DNA from: Sphaerosporella brunnea
Lineage: Eukaryota; Ascomycota; Pezizomycetes; Pezizales; Pyronemataceae
Length of the DNA: 64,000 nt
Direction: 5' to 3'
Assembly (NCBI GenBank): GCA_008704415.1
Contig: VXIS01000023.1
Span: forward strand, 186,001-250,000
This document shows, one piece after another, positions 53,086-63,585 of the stretch. The notes under the pieces are model-generated. The model ran no database searches, had not been told where the DNA came from, and was given only the letters and a program-made list of their open reading frames with translations. The position numbers were made by a program, and so were the translations under genes. Positions within the stretch are counted from its first letter, which is position 1, and every line of letters begins with the position of its first letter.

Positions 53086-54512
53086 AACCCAGCAACTGTC
53101 GCGCCTGCGAGCAAATACCCATCGAAACCAAACCCCACACAAGCGCCGCAACACACAAGTAAATCAACCAGAGCAAGTAATCCTTCACCCCATTCCTATC
53201 CTCGTTCCTTCGCTCCGGATCAATCCTCATCCTCCTTCTCCTGTGTTTGCCCCGGTGCGGCAGCGAAGCCGCCGACAGCTCCTCCCAAACCACCCAGACC
53301 CGCGCCCTAGTGGGCAGCTGGCAGCTGGCAGCTAGTGGCCCCCTCGGGGGGTCTGCAGCCGGTGAGAGACATGTTGTATGTATAGTGGTTCGACGGGGCA
53401 TGCATCGTCCGTTGCAGTAGCAATTGTGATGGTGATGCGTATTCGGAAGGGGTCTGTCTTCGATGCAGGCAGTGTCAAGTAGGCGCTCCGCGAACTGTAC
53501 AGATCAGCGGGTAATGTCCTCCGTTGTGGGTATAAGAAACCTGGAGCTTGACGAAAGGAAACATCCACACCAAGCTACGGACGCAGCCTGTGGAACTAGA
53601 AGAAGGACAAGCAGGTGGCTTGAGGGTTGGGCTCCAGTTGACCCACCAATAAGGTTGCTAATGAGCTTGATCACTCACACAAGGCAGATCGTCACAATCG
53701 CAGCTTAGGCCACGCGGCTCATTATCTCGTCCCAGCTGAGGTGACGGGGCTCTGTTCACGTTCCAGATACTCTAGTTCTGCCTTGTTACACCCGTTCATA
53801 CTCGGAACCCATAGAGTATACAAGCGAACGAAACGCAAAGCACACCCCGCTACCAGTGTCCTTAAGTTCTGCTCATCCCCGAAGATGAAAAGGAAGGCGC
53901 TCAAGTCCGCGGTCCGGGTAAATTCTCGCACGCGAAGGGAAGCAGCGAAGGCGGTGCAGAACGCAGTTGCCGATTAACGGGTTGCGAAGACCGTTCTCAC
54001 CATCGACGTTTGAATCCAATCGCATTGAACGCCCTTTATTTGATCCCTCCAACGCCGCATCCTGAACTACATGTCCTGCTCAACCGCAAAGAGTTTCCCA
54101 TAACAACCACATTTCCTCCTCAACCGTCACATATCCTTCCCGCAATCACAACGTGAGCTACACAAAGCCACGATGGTATTCCATGCCCCCCACCGAGCGA
54201 CCGCTCTGCCCCCGCCCGCCACTTACCTGTTCCCACGCGGGTTCCCTCCCGGGATGGTCAATCACCAACCACATACCAACAGCGGCGCGCCGGAGGCTAC
54301 AACGCGCGACGCCACCTTCATTCAATCTTGTGTTTCGTTTTTTGCCGTCATTACGCCGTTGCCAACACACACACCCTCAGCCCCGGCCGGCCAGTAGCCG
54401 AGCGTGTAAGGATATACAGCTACCTGTGCGTAGGATGTTGATGTGGTGCATTTGTCGCTTCCGCCGTGCGCCCAATGGGCCGTCGGATGCCTCGAACATC
54501 GGGACGCGGGAG
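53086..54512. other. Spacer with a D1 copy (53505-53825)
   Basis: 53505-53825 is a plus-strand D1 copy (AACATCCACACCAAGCT, TACACCCGTTCATACTCGGA). A CAGCTGGCAGCTGGCAGCTA microrepeat lies at ~53312. Frames of 70-80 codons after 53741 (ending MKRKALKSAVRVNSRTRREA) are unsupported. The 54000-54512 part is a C/A-rich stretch downstream of the kinase gene. Confidence 0.45.
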
Positions 54513-56762
54513 CTACTCACCCTGCAACGCCACAATGCGGCGATCACACGCATCGATCATTGCCTCCCAGAGGCCGTCCTCATCCGTCGCCGGGTACAAC
54601 AGGTCGCGCCACTCCGCCAGCAGCGGACCGAGCTGCTCGCGTGCCTGGTCATCCAGGAAAGAGAGGCACATGATGTCGAAGTGGTCACGTTGCACGTATC
54701 CAGACTTCGTCATGGCCATCCGGACAAAGCTGCCACCGAGGATGCTGTTGCAAGCGTGGAACACCGTGTCCACGTCGTCGTCCATTTCCTCGCGTCGTCG
54801 GCCGCTCGCGTCGTAGAAGGTTGCGAGCCAGAGGAGCACGAAAAAGAAGCTCTCGAGGTCGTGGCATGCACGGTGCGGCTGGCCGCTGAGGAGGCCGACC
54901 GCCATAAAGTCTGGGGTTCCTGTGCGGTGTGATGCGCCAGAGTTTTGCAGCCTGTTCCGGGATATGGCGAGGTCCAGGTCGATCAGGATTCCAGCGCCGC
55001 AGCCGTGCTCCGGGGGCGCGATCAGAATGTTGTACACGGACACGTCGCGGTGGAGGATGTCGTGGTTGTGGTAGAGATTGCTGTGGCCACGGATGGCGTC
55101 GCGAATGGCCGAGAGAAGCTCCGTGTAGCTGCTGAATCTGTCGAGGCTCTTGCCAACGGGAGACATGACCAGGCGTGAGAAGATGCGGTTGTTGCATTGC
55201 GGCCGATCGTCGCCTGCTTGCCCGGCGGCAGCATTTTGGGACGGTTGCATGCCGCTGCCCTCGACTGAGGGTTTGATCTTCTTGCTGGAGGACGAGGTAG
55301 CCGTGGGGTTGGCGCGCTTTCGCTTCCGTGACGACGTTGAATTGTGCGAGGCGCTCCAGGCGGAAGGTTTCGGGGGCGGTGGCATGCTGACGGTGGCGGA
55401 AGGCTTCTGGGGCGGTGGCATGGTGACGCTGTCCACGTCGGCGGGTTCCTGCTTGGTGCTCTTGGCGGATACGAGATCACGACGCACGACGGAGACAATA
55501 TCTACTGGGTTGCCATTCTGGAGGTGGTCGCCGAAGGAGGTGTAACGTGGAAGCCCGATGTTCGCGCCGATGTCTGCGCCTTCGTAAGCGCGCATGGCGG
55601 AGATGATCTCCGATTCCGATTGACGTTCAGCGGCGCGCCACTGGTCTTTCACAACATAAAGCCACGAATCCTGCGAAGTAGGTGGGGTCTCCAGATACGG
55701 TCGGGCTTTCCAGCAAACACTACCCCGAGAGACGATCGCGTGCCGGGCAAATAGGGCGCTGGGTTCCAATTCCAGCTTGTCGATTTCGCCCTCGCGATTG
55801 GTTGCATAGATGTAAGGCCGGCCACCGCCTACGAAAGCGACAGTGGGATCGTATACGCATTCACCTCCGACATCCCACTTGATATCCGGATCAAAGCCAG
55901 TCTCCGCTGCATCCATCATGGCGTAACCACAGATGATCCTCAAGAACACAAGCGGCTGGGCATTCATGTTCACCAACTCCGACCCAATCGCGCCGGAGCG
56001 GTCGAAAAGCCACGCTCTGATATTCGACCCGCAGAGCGTAAAGGCATGCAGCCACCGGCGGCCAGGTTGGGCACCGAAGACTTCGCGGGCGTAGTTGGCC
56101 AGCTGCATCAGGGTGCCGTCCTTGTTCGATTCGATCGGGTTGCACTTCAGTTCACCGACCACGCGCACCGTAGACCAGTCGTAGCGCATGTGGCGCAGCG
56201 AGGCAAATTCGACGCGGTCGAGAGGGGCTTGAGTGGTCAGGAGAAGATCGGTTTTGCGCATGCAGTCGCCGTTGCGAAGGGGCGCCTCGTTGGATGGCAC
56301 GAAGCGGTAGACGCGACGGTCGTCGCAGGCTAGGTGATGCAACAGCGAGTTGTCGACGACGTCCTGGAAAAAAGAAAGCACGCTGCGCTCCGCGGCAACT
56401 GGCGGCCACTTCGTCCAGTGGTCGGTATCGTACAGGCCGGTGGACAGCGCGTGCTCGAAAAGCTGCGCAATCTGGTCGGTCGGGGGAAAGAAGCGGTCGA
56501 TGAACCCGGGAAGGTCGGAGAACACGGCGTGCGACAGCTCGTGGCGCAAAACCGGGTCCATTTCCGCACGCGTCGTGTTGGACGGGCCGGAAAACGCACT
56601 TGAACGCGGCGCATCGCTCGGTGTTGGTGCTGAAGCCGCAGACGAGAGCTTCGTGGATGATCGCTTAGGGTAGAGGCCAAAAGGGGCAGAGTTCGATCGC
56701 AAGGGGGTATCGTCAACGACAGCGGAGGTTGCGATGCGGGACGGCGTGGATGGAAGGGGCAT
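54513..56762 (-). CDS. FunK1-type fungal protein kinase (749 aa)
   Basis: One intron-free frame. ATG 56762 is chosen over the upstream in-frame ATG at 56966: it has A at -3, and the 68 codons between are Arg/His/Gln-rich with GATA motifs behind them. FunK1 N-terminal region at residues ~200-300 (VVGELKCNP, FTLCGSNIRAWLFDRSGAIG, DAAETGFDPDIKWD). Kinase: invariant Lys372 (YVVKDQWR), candidate helix-C Glu385, catalytic loop HRDVSVYN (571-578), metal-binding DLD (595-597; usually DFD), then TGTPDFMAVGLL and HDLESFFFVLLWL. A Pro/Ser-rich insert (~430-515) with a nuclear-signal-like RKRKR (479-483) separates the lobes. All key residues are present, so activity is plausible. FunK1 kinases are expanded fungal paralogues of mostly unknown substrate. 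Confidence 0.9.
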   Translation of the reverse strand: MPLPSTPSRIATSAVVDDTPLRSNSAPFGLYPKRSSTKLSSAASAPTPSDAPRSSAFSGPSNTTRAEMDPVLRHELSHAVFSDLPGFIDRFFPPTDQIAQLFEHALSTGLYDTDHWTKWPPVAAERSVLSFFQDVVDNSLLHHLACDDRRVYRFVPSNEAPLRNGDCMRKTDLLLTTQAPLDRVEFASLRHMRYDWSTVRVVGELKCNPIESNKDGTLMQLANYAREVFGAQPGRRWLHAFTLCGSNIRAWLFDRSGAIGSELVNMNAQPLVFLRIICGYAMMDAAETGFDPDIKWDVGGECVYDPTVAFVGGGRPYIYATNREGEIDKLELEPSALFARHAIVSRGSVCWKARPYLETPPTSQDSWLYVVKDQWRAAERQSESEIISAMRAYEGADIGANIGLPRYTSFGDHLQNGNPVDIVSVVRRDLVSAKSTKQEPADVDSVTMPPPQKPSATVSMPPPPKPSAWSASHNSTSSRKRKRANPTATSSSSKKIKPSVEGSGMQPSQNAAAGQAGDDRPQCNNRIFSRLVMSPVGKSLDRFSSYTELLSAIRDAIRGHSNLYHNHDILHRDVSVYNILIAPPEHGCGAGILIDLDLAISRNRLQNSGASHRTGTPDFMAVGLLSGQPHRACHDLESFFFVLLWLATFYDASGRRREEMDDDVDTVFHACNSILGGSFVRMAMTKSGYVQRDHFDIMCLSFLDDQAREQLGPLLAEWRDLLYPATDEDGLWEAMIDACDRRIVALQGE

Positions 56763-56889
56763 CGTTGCGACTCGATGATGATGATTGTTGATGGTTTGAT
56801 GTTGCGTGGTTGCATGGCGTGCAATCACAACAAACAAAGCGAAGCGTTGCCATGGAGACGGTTGCTCAGGTAATCTGTGGGCATGGCGA

Positions 56890-56985
56890 ATCTGATCGAC
56901 ATTTATCTTATCGAGTCTGATCTGATTGAATCTTATCTGATGACGACCCGCCGGTTGCAGTTGCAACAGGGGTGTTTATCTAAGC
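56890..56985 (-). promoter_or_regulatory. GATA-motif cluster upstream of the kinase
   Basis: On the kinase's coding strand GATA occurs at 56977-56980, 56934-56937, 56909-56912 and 56904-56907, mostly as GATAAG/AGATAA. They lie 140-220 bp before ATG 56762. Fungal GATA factors (nitrogen, light and iron regulators) bind such paired sites. Interspersed TCTGATC/TCTGATT words add a local repeat. Binding is inferred, not shown. Confidence 0.4.
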
Positions 56986-57344
56986 CGAATCCAACAGAAT
57001 ATTCCGCGCTCCATCAAATAAAATAGCCGCGTAAGCGCGTCAACTAAACCAGACAGTCGCTCAAAACGGGGAAAAAAATCAATAAAAAACAAATATCTTC
57101 GCGTGTAAGTGGCTAAATACTGTTAATCATGATACCTGAAGCATGCACATATTCCCGAGTCAACAAAGACGTTCGCCGCGGTCATGTGACGATGGCGCTG
57201 TTCCCCCGGAACCATCGCCAACCGCAGGTAGGTGCTGTGGCGTTCACAACGGTTTGTTCACATCGGTTCGGCTAGGCCTCGAGGTGACGGCAGTCTTTCG
57301 GAACGGGGAGATCCCCACCACGTGTAAATAAATGGCCCTCACCC
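56986..57344. other. Spacer
   Basis: AT-rich first half (AAAAAACAAATATC near 57080). The 62-codon frame at 57143 is unsupported. No repeat recognised. Confidence 0.45.
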
Positions 57345-57655
57345 AATATTTCCTGGGTTAAAGTGCGTCGAACTTGCGCATTTCCGCTCCGCAGTATTCC
57401 AACTGTCATCCGAGTTGTCGTTTTCGGGTCGCCGGAACGAGCACTGAAGAATTAGCGCTTTTAGTGGCCCCGCATTCAGCGCAGTGACCGACCCAACCTT
57501 AATTCAGGATACCGGGCATCGGGCGGCACCTATCAGGTATCCAGGTTTTTCTCATGGCGGCCGGAACCTATTGGTCTTGCCACATCACCCGGCCGACGTG
57601 ACCCATTCGGTTGTGCCCCGTTTGACCTGGCGGCCGGCCGGACTGTTGACCGCCC
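57345..57655 (+). repeat. Dispersed repeat E, second copy
   Basis: Co-linear with 45950-46345 (TTTCCTGGGTTAAAG, CATCCGAGTTGTCGTTTTCG, AATTCAGGATACCGGGCATC, CCTGGCGGCCGGCCGGACTG). Slightly shorter because it lacks the CACCGGCCCGA duplication. Same orientation. Confidence 0.7.
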
Positions 57656-57699
57656 TTCGCCCAAGTTGTCAATCTCCCTGCTACCGCCAGCGCAGCGTT

Positions 57700-58240
57700 G
57701 CTGGTAACTATGCAAAACGTCAACGCCATGGCAAGAGTAGTGCACGGTTCCCGGTCGATGCTTCGATTGCTGAAGCCAATGCAAAGCGCAGAAAGCTAGA
57801 TGCACGTGCAGAGGTGGCAAGAGCTGAGGCGGTTACCATGCTCAACCGTTATGATGTTGAGGGTCTGGGTCTCTGGAGAAGTAGCTGCCAACAGGCAATC
57901 GCTGTGAAGACCAAAGTGGTTCCTAGTGAGGGGGAACGTACTACTGCTGCAAATGCTAAAGGCGGTCGAGGCGGCTAGGGCGGCTTGAGCAGACGCAGCG
58001 CGAGGGGACGAGGATCGGGTTCCAACAGTGGAAGAGGAACGGTCCGCGTTGCACGTCGGTAGCCTCTTATGAGTGTTTAATACATGTATTGCCTTGGGTG
58101 CACCCGAAACAGCATCTCACGAGCGCGGCTGCAAGGTGCGGTGATAGATATGTCCCCGCTTGAATCACGTATGCGTACGGTAGTACGCGAGGTTTGGACA
58201 GTGGGTTGGATAGTCCGTAGGATTTCTGGGTAGGGTCTGG
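57700..58240 (+). repeat. Long direct repeat G, left copy
   Basis: Shares with 61925-62505 the blocks AGAGCTGAGGCGGT(T/C)ACCAT, GAGGGGGAACGTACTACT, GCAAATGCTAAAG, GTAGTACGCGAGGTTTG and GGTTGGATAGTCCGTAGGAT, in the same order. It contains coding-like text in the frame of 57484-57978 (ASIAEANAKRRKLDARAEVA, a basic helix). The two copies bracket the copia fragments but join different copia domains (see findings). They are not bounded by TG..CA in any obvious way. Confidence 0.65.
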
Positions 58241-58654
58241 CTGCAAGAGTGGAGTGTGGAGAAGAGTTCCTTCTAGCGCGCCGTGATAATGGATGAACAA
58301 TGAAATACAGGAGCTTGATGATATCGCTGTTGCTGCTCTATTATAGGAGTAAGATGTAATTCCTTGGCTTCATCAAGCGCCTTGCGTGTCCATACGTAAA
58401 GTGTACCGTGTCGCACGCACAGTGATGGTAAACGGCCATCAGGTTCATGCAGTGAAGTAATCGGACGAACGCCGTCACGGACCTTGTCAGTTGATACCTT
58501 TAGCGTCGAATGCGGGAATCGGCAATCATGGCGAATTATTTTCGGCGATTCCAACGATTTTTGATCCTTTTTGGTGAAGATGGTGACACCGCGGTCAGGA
58601 TCAAGGTCATAGTCCACTTTAACTCCAACCGTTAAGAAGCGATACACGGTCATC

Positions 58655-59555
58655 GGACACGAGCCGAGCCGGCTCAAGCCTCCAGCTCAAGCCCGTGCGA
58701 GCCCGTGCGAGCCAAATAGCGAGTGAGCCGAGCTGGCTCAACCAGGTTGCGCCGTGAGCTGACCATTGGCTCGAGCCTTTTACTGCGGGTATATGTTAGA
58801 TTTGGTGTTGCAACATTCAAACGTCAAGCGCTTAGTCCGGCGTGGAACAACAAAATTCGACCCGATTCCACGACGCTTTCAAAAAAGCGTTCGCTCTCAC
58901 GACTACCTACCCATTTGAGTGGTGGAAAGTAAATGAACATGATTTTCCCATCGTCGCAAGAATGGCACCCGATTACCCTATCATTCGCACCTCCATCGTT
59001 CGCAGTGAGCAGTTATCAACCCAGTAGGCTGTCCTAACACCCGCTTACCCTGTGAACGCTTTTTGCTACTCGACACGGTAGTAGGGCGGGAGATATTATT
59101 ACCAAGAAGCGTAACCGCTTACTGAAAGAATCCAACAGCGCCGTTTTGCTGCTTAAAAGCTGGCTTGAACAGAAGAATGTGAACGGTTGGGCTCGCTGAC
59201 TCCCTCGACCAGCCGGAGGATGCCATGCAGGTGGACAGCACGAGGCCTGTCGAGGCGCAGGCAGGGTGTTTCAGCCCGACGGAATGGACGCCTACTAGGA
59301 ACCAGCCCTTGAAGGCTTTGACTCTGGTTCTGACTTGCCAGATAGAGACTGATAACGCCGCACACGAGGCTTTTTGTAAATAGAAGCGCGCAAAATGCGA
59401 CCTCGTTCGACCTCCTTGTTCCATACCGCCTCGGGCATTGGAAGGTCGAGCCGAAGCTCGAGCTGTCCAGGCTCGGGCTCAGCTTACCGAGCCCAAGTCG
59501 TGATGTGCCGAGCCTACCCCTCGGGTCAGCTTGAGCCTGCTCATGTCCATCACTA
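58655..59555 (+). mobile_element. hAT-A element nested in copia, ~0.9 kb
   Basis: The right end, reverse-complemented, is TAGTGATGGACATGAGCAGG, followed outside by TCATCAGG (59556-59563). The left end starts at GGACACGAGCCGAGCC and is preceded by TCATC (58650-58654). The missing AGG plus TAGTGAT amounts to a 10-bp deletion across the left junction of an 8-bp TCATCAGG duplication. Subterminal GAGCC/GGCTC repeats match the 21670 element. It carries a hAT dimerisation-domain fragment. Confidence 0.83.
58842..59027 (+). pseudogene. hAT transposase C-terminal dimerisation domain fragment
   Basis: The frame reads YPFEWWKVNEHDFPIVARMA, then PDYPIIRTSIVRSEQLST. This matches the hAT C-terminal domain pattern (WWxxNxxxFPxLAxxAxDYLxIxxTS...ER). 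Together with the BED fragment in the 21670 element it shows that this family once encoded a full transposase in the plus orientation of both copies. Confidence 0.7.
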
Positions 59556-61109
59556 TCATCAGGTTGTTCTTGCAGCAAGCAGGGACGTTCAGTGCATTGC
59601 GAAGTAGGGTTGAAGTGACGTTGCGACATCGCAGTGACAGTCCGATATCACCTATTCCAGCTACGCTGAACTTGCTTTCATCTCCAAAAATCACTTCCTT
59701 CTTCCCTGAAGCGAGCGCGCCGCACCGAGTCTAGTCGTGGTCCATTCCAGTACAGTGGCCTGTCCCACGAAGGGCAAGCGGCTCTCAGCCTCCGTCCAAG
59801 AGAAGCAGGGAATCCATGCTCGCGTCTGTGATGGTGGTTGGTGCGTGCTCGTACTTGACGACATTGGCGGTGCGTGAGTCCTTCTTCTCATTCTTGAAGT
59901 TCCCCTTCTAAAGGTGCTTTGAGCGGCACTCGAATTTCTTGTGTCCCTTCTCACCGATCCACCGGTTCCCTTCTTTGCAAAGAGGGCGGTTGAGGTTTGA
60001 GGGTTCGTATACGTACACGCTCCATGGCGGTCGTATGCGTATGCTGGCTCGACGATTTGAAGCTGCTCCAAGATGTGCACGCACTTTTGATCCTTGCCGG
60101 CTGTACATACGTTGTTCTTGGAAGCAAGCCTCACGTCTCCAGTGGGCAGACCGTGCATCATGAAAAAGGCAAGCAAATCCTCAGAGAGGACTGTGCCTGT
60201 ATCGCGTATCTCCTTGGCAATGTTCAGTAGATCCGAGTGGTAGGGGACAAACGCTCTCCTGATGGCGGTGAGCTTACACAATGCAGCGCGTGCATCGATC
60301 TTCGCCACGCGCTTGCGATTGTCTCCCACAACAGACCAGGTGCCGAGTCGCACAGGATGTCGCCGTACTGCTTGCCGAGGAACGCGTGGATCGACCGCCG
60401 GATCTCCGCGGTAGCTTTGCGCGCGTCCTTGATGTAGTTCTCCCTCTGGGTTCTGTACCGCCGGAAATTGTTGAGGCATATTGCATCCTTTGACACGGGT
60501 GTAATTTCGTTGACGGCATCCATTCTGGCCTTCACACCCACAAGAATAGCCGCCGCAGCTGACTCGGAGGCGCAAGCCTCACCACCGCCGGGAGCGGTTG
60601 CCGAAGTTGTAGTCGACGCAGACCCAGGAACTTGGGGCTTTGTTGGTCGCTGTGTGATACCTTGGACTATGTCCCATAGCACCCCGCCAGGAGATCATTC
60701 CGGACGTCCGATGCCGACTCTTGGTACTTGCTCTCCTGCTGCCGACAGCGATGAAGTGGATCAACAACACAATGCCGTGCAGCCTGGTTACTGAATGCCG
60801 GAAGAGCATCGTTAGCAAGTCAAATGAGACGCAGGGAAGCTCCCGGAACCGCATTTTGACGTATTCCAGTAATAGAATGTTTACGACTTCCAGGGACTGA
60901 GGGCTAATGCATAAGAATGCCTGTACGATCCAGCCATCGCGGATCAATTGCCGACATGGCTAACCGTATGACGGCTCTGCACGGTCTCCTAGAAACCTCA
61001 GTTGGACAGGTCGAAGATTGGGGCAGTACAAGGTGTCCTTTCAGTAACACAGTGTGCACCAATGATGCTGCTTAAGTCCTGCCAGCAAACCAAAGACCTC
61101 TCTGAATTG

Positions 61110-61880
61110 TCAAAAGCTTGGAGGGGGCTCCATCAGAATCTGCTCACAGGCGGGTTGCCGGCGGAGGCGTAGCAATGCTGTTGATGTACGGACGAAGTGG
61201 TGGGCACACTCCTTAGGGATATGTGCGTAGGCAATACACCCAAAAATACGCAGGTGACTGATATTGGGTGTCTCTTTATACATGAGCATATATGAACTGT
61301 TGGTCCCGTTGTCCAGTGCGGAATGCAAGAGTCGGTTTTTGATGTAGATCGCTGTCGCTGCAGCTTCTGCCCAGCAGGTGTTTGGGAGGCCAGCATGCTT
61401 TAGCATTGTACGCATAGGGTCCAATACACCGCAATTTGCACGTTCCGCTATTCCGTTTGAGGCTGGAGAGTAGGGCGTTGTGGTTTCCTTAGTGATACCC
61501 TGATTCGTAAAGTACGCGAGAAACTCTGCCGCGCTGTACTCTCCACCTCCATCCACGCGTAGACGCTTGATCTTGGTGCCGCACTATCTGTCCAACATTA
61601 CTTCGTACCTGGAAAGCCAGCCTCGACGGTGTTGAAAAGGCGAAGAGCGCACACCCGAAGCATTTGGGCGAGCTCAGGGTCATTTGAGGCTGTTCAGCGT
61701 TCGCATCCTTGGCGCAGAAATAACTACCCGGGTTGTATGTCGCACGCTCTCAACGAGTGGCCGCTTAATTACGCAAGGGAGTTTGTCCTCCGGGCTCGGT
61801 GAGTCCAAGCTTTCATTCAGCCGGCAGCGAACAGGGTGCCTCGGAGCTTCAACAACCTCTAACAAACGCAATTGCACCGG
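61110..61880 (-). pseudogene. Ty1/copia integrase relic
   Basis: Minus strand from ~61880: decayed core text (HTTRVVISAPRMRTLNSL), then DGGGEYSAAEFLAYFTNQGI, TTPYSPASNGIAERAN (with the Glu of the DDE triad) and ISHLRIFGCIAYAHIP. The first Asp is not identifiable. It lies upstream of gag in the transcriptional direction, whereas a normal copia element has it downstream of the pre-integrase domain. Bases 60700-61109 hold only short frames and no recognised domain. Confidence 0.82.
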
Positions 61881-61924
61881 CTGTTGGTTTTTTTGCTCTC
61901 CTCAAGGCCAATCATTGCGCCTTG

Positions 61925-62505
61925 TTTGCCAAGCGGCAAGAGTGGTGCACAGTTACCGCTCGGTGTTGAGGCTGCTGAAGCCGATTAAAAGGGCAGGCAG
62001 CGTGTTGCGAGTGAAGAGGTGGCCAGAGCTGAGGCGGTCACCATGCTTATCCATTCCAATATTGAAGTTCCGGGTCTCCTGGGAATTAGCCACCAAATGG
62101 CAAACCTAAGCTGTTGCTGGTGAGGGGGAACGTACTACTACTGCAAATGCTAAAGTCGGTCGAGCGCCTTGGGCACACGCAGCGCGACGGGACGTGGATC
62201 AGGTTCGAAAAGTTGAAGAGAGAGAGAGAGAGAGAAATGGTCCGCGGTGCACGTACGTTGTCATTTATGGGTGTTGAAAAAACTGATTGCATTGGGTGTA
62301 CCCCACAACGTCCCGATGCACAGTGATTTCAGCCTGTCCCGCTCAGTATATATCTCAGTGGTTTTCAGACCACCGCACGAGCACACAAGCCAGGCGGCAG
62401 GGTGGAGTGACAGCAGGGTGGAGTGAAATTCATGAGAAGTAGGCGGGAGGTAGTACGCGAGGTTTGAATAATCGGTTGGATAGTCCGTAGGATTTCCGGT
62501 TGATC
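61925..62505 (+). repeat. Long direct repeat G, right copy
   Basis: Co-linear with 57700-58240 with indels. It has a GA microsatellite (about 62218-62236) and an extra segment 62310-62440 not present in the left copy. Its coding-like frame is broken by stops. Confidence 0.65.
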
Positions 62506-62533
62506 CAGGTAATAATATTCAACGCGCTGTCTA

Positions 62534-62764
62534 TTGTTCAAGAATATAAACCGTACAATGACTAGCTACAATTCCCCGGCTCATGTCCACTATCAATCTC
62601 GCCCGCATCGTCCTTTGACGTTTCCTGACCATGAAAGCTCCTCTCCGGCTCCGCTCCACACAGACACCCCCTTCGTTACAGCCGACGATGCGCCCGACAT
62701 TTTGAAGCTCGTTTCAACATGTGTGGCCTGGACGTGGGGTGTCACAGATGCTGTTGAAGTTTAA
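62534..62764 (+). CDS. Hypothetical small protein (76 aa)
   Basis: Begins MFKNINRTMTSYNSPAHVHY. Pro/His/Ser-rich first half, then DDAPDILKLVSTCVAWTWGV. No motif, no homologous copy in the window, no neighbour to support it. Could equally be chance. Confidence 0.2.
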   Translation: MFKNINRTMTSYNSPAHVHYQSRPHRPLTFPDHESSSPAPLHTDTPFVTADDAPDILKLVSTCVAWTWGVTDAVEV

Positions 62765-62834
62765 GATCAAGACGCACATCGTGTCTCCCTCACATTTTTC
62801 CAACAACTCGGGAGCCACCGGAAAGTCATTCAGC

Positions 62835-63585
62835 TCAACGAATTCGAACAGTGTTGGCCTTGGACTGTAAGGCCAACGCTGTCAAAACGGAAGAGCATCT
62901 GCGCCAAACCGCCTGCAACCCAGTCCAACAGCTGCCCGACTGCTCGACACCCCAAGAGGCACACCTCTGGGCCTTGGAGTGAAGCTCCCCTTGCCCGGAA
63001 ACATACACGGCCGCCGCGCGCGTTTCGAGAGACGGCGAGAGAACTTGCAGGTCGAGCCCGCAAGCCTCGGAATTCGAACACTTCTTGGCGTTCAAATGTG
63101 AGGCCACCGCTCTAAGCGGAAGAGCATCAGCCCAAAGCTGCCTGCAGCTCGACAGCCACCTAGAACTCGTGCGGCTGCATGAATCCGAACTCATCTTGGC
63201 GTTCGACTGTAAGGCCACCGCTGTCAAAGCGGAAGAGCATCAGCCGCAAACCGCCTGCAACCCAGTCCAACAGTTCCCCGACTGTGCGACAACCGAACAC
63301 GCAAACCTCTGGGCCTTGGCGTGAAGCTCCCCATGCTCAGAAACCTGGATGGTCACCTCAAGCGTTTCGATAGAGGGCGAGAGAACCTGGGGATCGTGCA
63401 TGCAAGACTGGGAATTCGAACACCGCTTTCACAGCGGAAGAGCATCAGCCGCACACTGCGTGCAACCCAGTCTGACAGCTCCTTGAAGCTCCCCATTCCC
63501 AGAAACATAGATGGCACCTCGGGCATTTTGAGAGAGGGCGAGAAAACGTCGAGATCGAGCACTCACGCCTCGGAATGCGAACGCA
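62835..63585. repeat. Irregular ~232-bp tandem repeat, about four units
   Basis: Unit starts of the type GAATTCGAAC(A/T) lie at ~62839, 63070, ~63180 (GAATCCGAACTC), 63412 and ~63571 (GAATGCGAACGC), giving spacings of ~231, 110, 232 and 159. Shared blocks are GGAAGAGCATC(A/T)G, CCTGCAACCCAGTCCAACAG, CTGGGCCTTGG(A/C)GTGAAGCT and GGCGAGAGAAC. Short units are internal deletions. Frames across it change between units. Confidence 0.85.

Larger units (their letters stand above)
58273..60700 (-). pseudogene. Ty1/copia gag, protease and pre-integrase relic
   Basis: Minus strand: gag from about 60660 (ISKDAICLNNFRRY-type text in pieces: NNFRRYRTQRENYIKDARKA, HAFLGKQYGDILCD, LAFFMMHGLPTGDVRLASKN), a decayed CCHC knuckle (GEKGHKKFECRSKH, ~59925), a protease end (MIFGDESKFSVAGIGDIGLS, ~59694) with NALNVPACCKNNLM. 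After a hAT-A insertion (58655-59555) comes the GAG-pre-integrase domain (TVYRFLTVGVKVDYDLDPDR, GTLYVWTRKALDEAK) to ~58290. Several frameshifts. RT and RNase H are absent. Confidence 0.8.
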
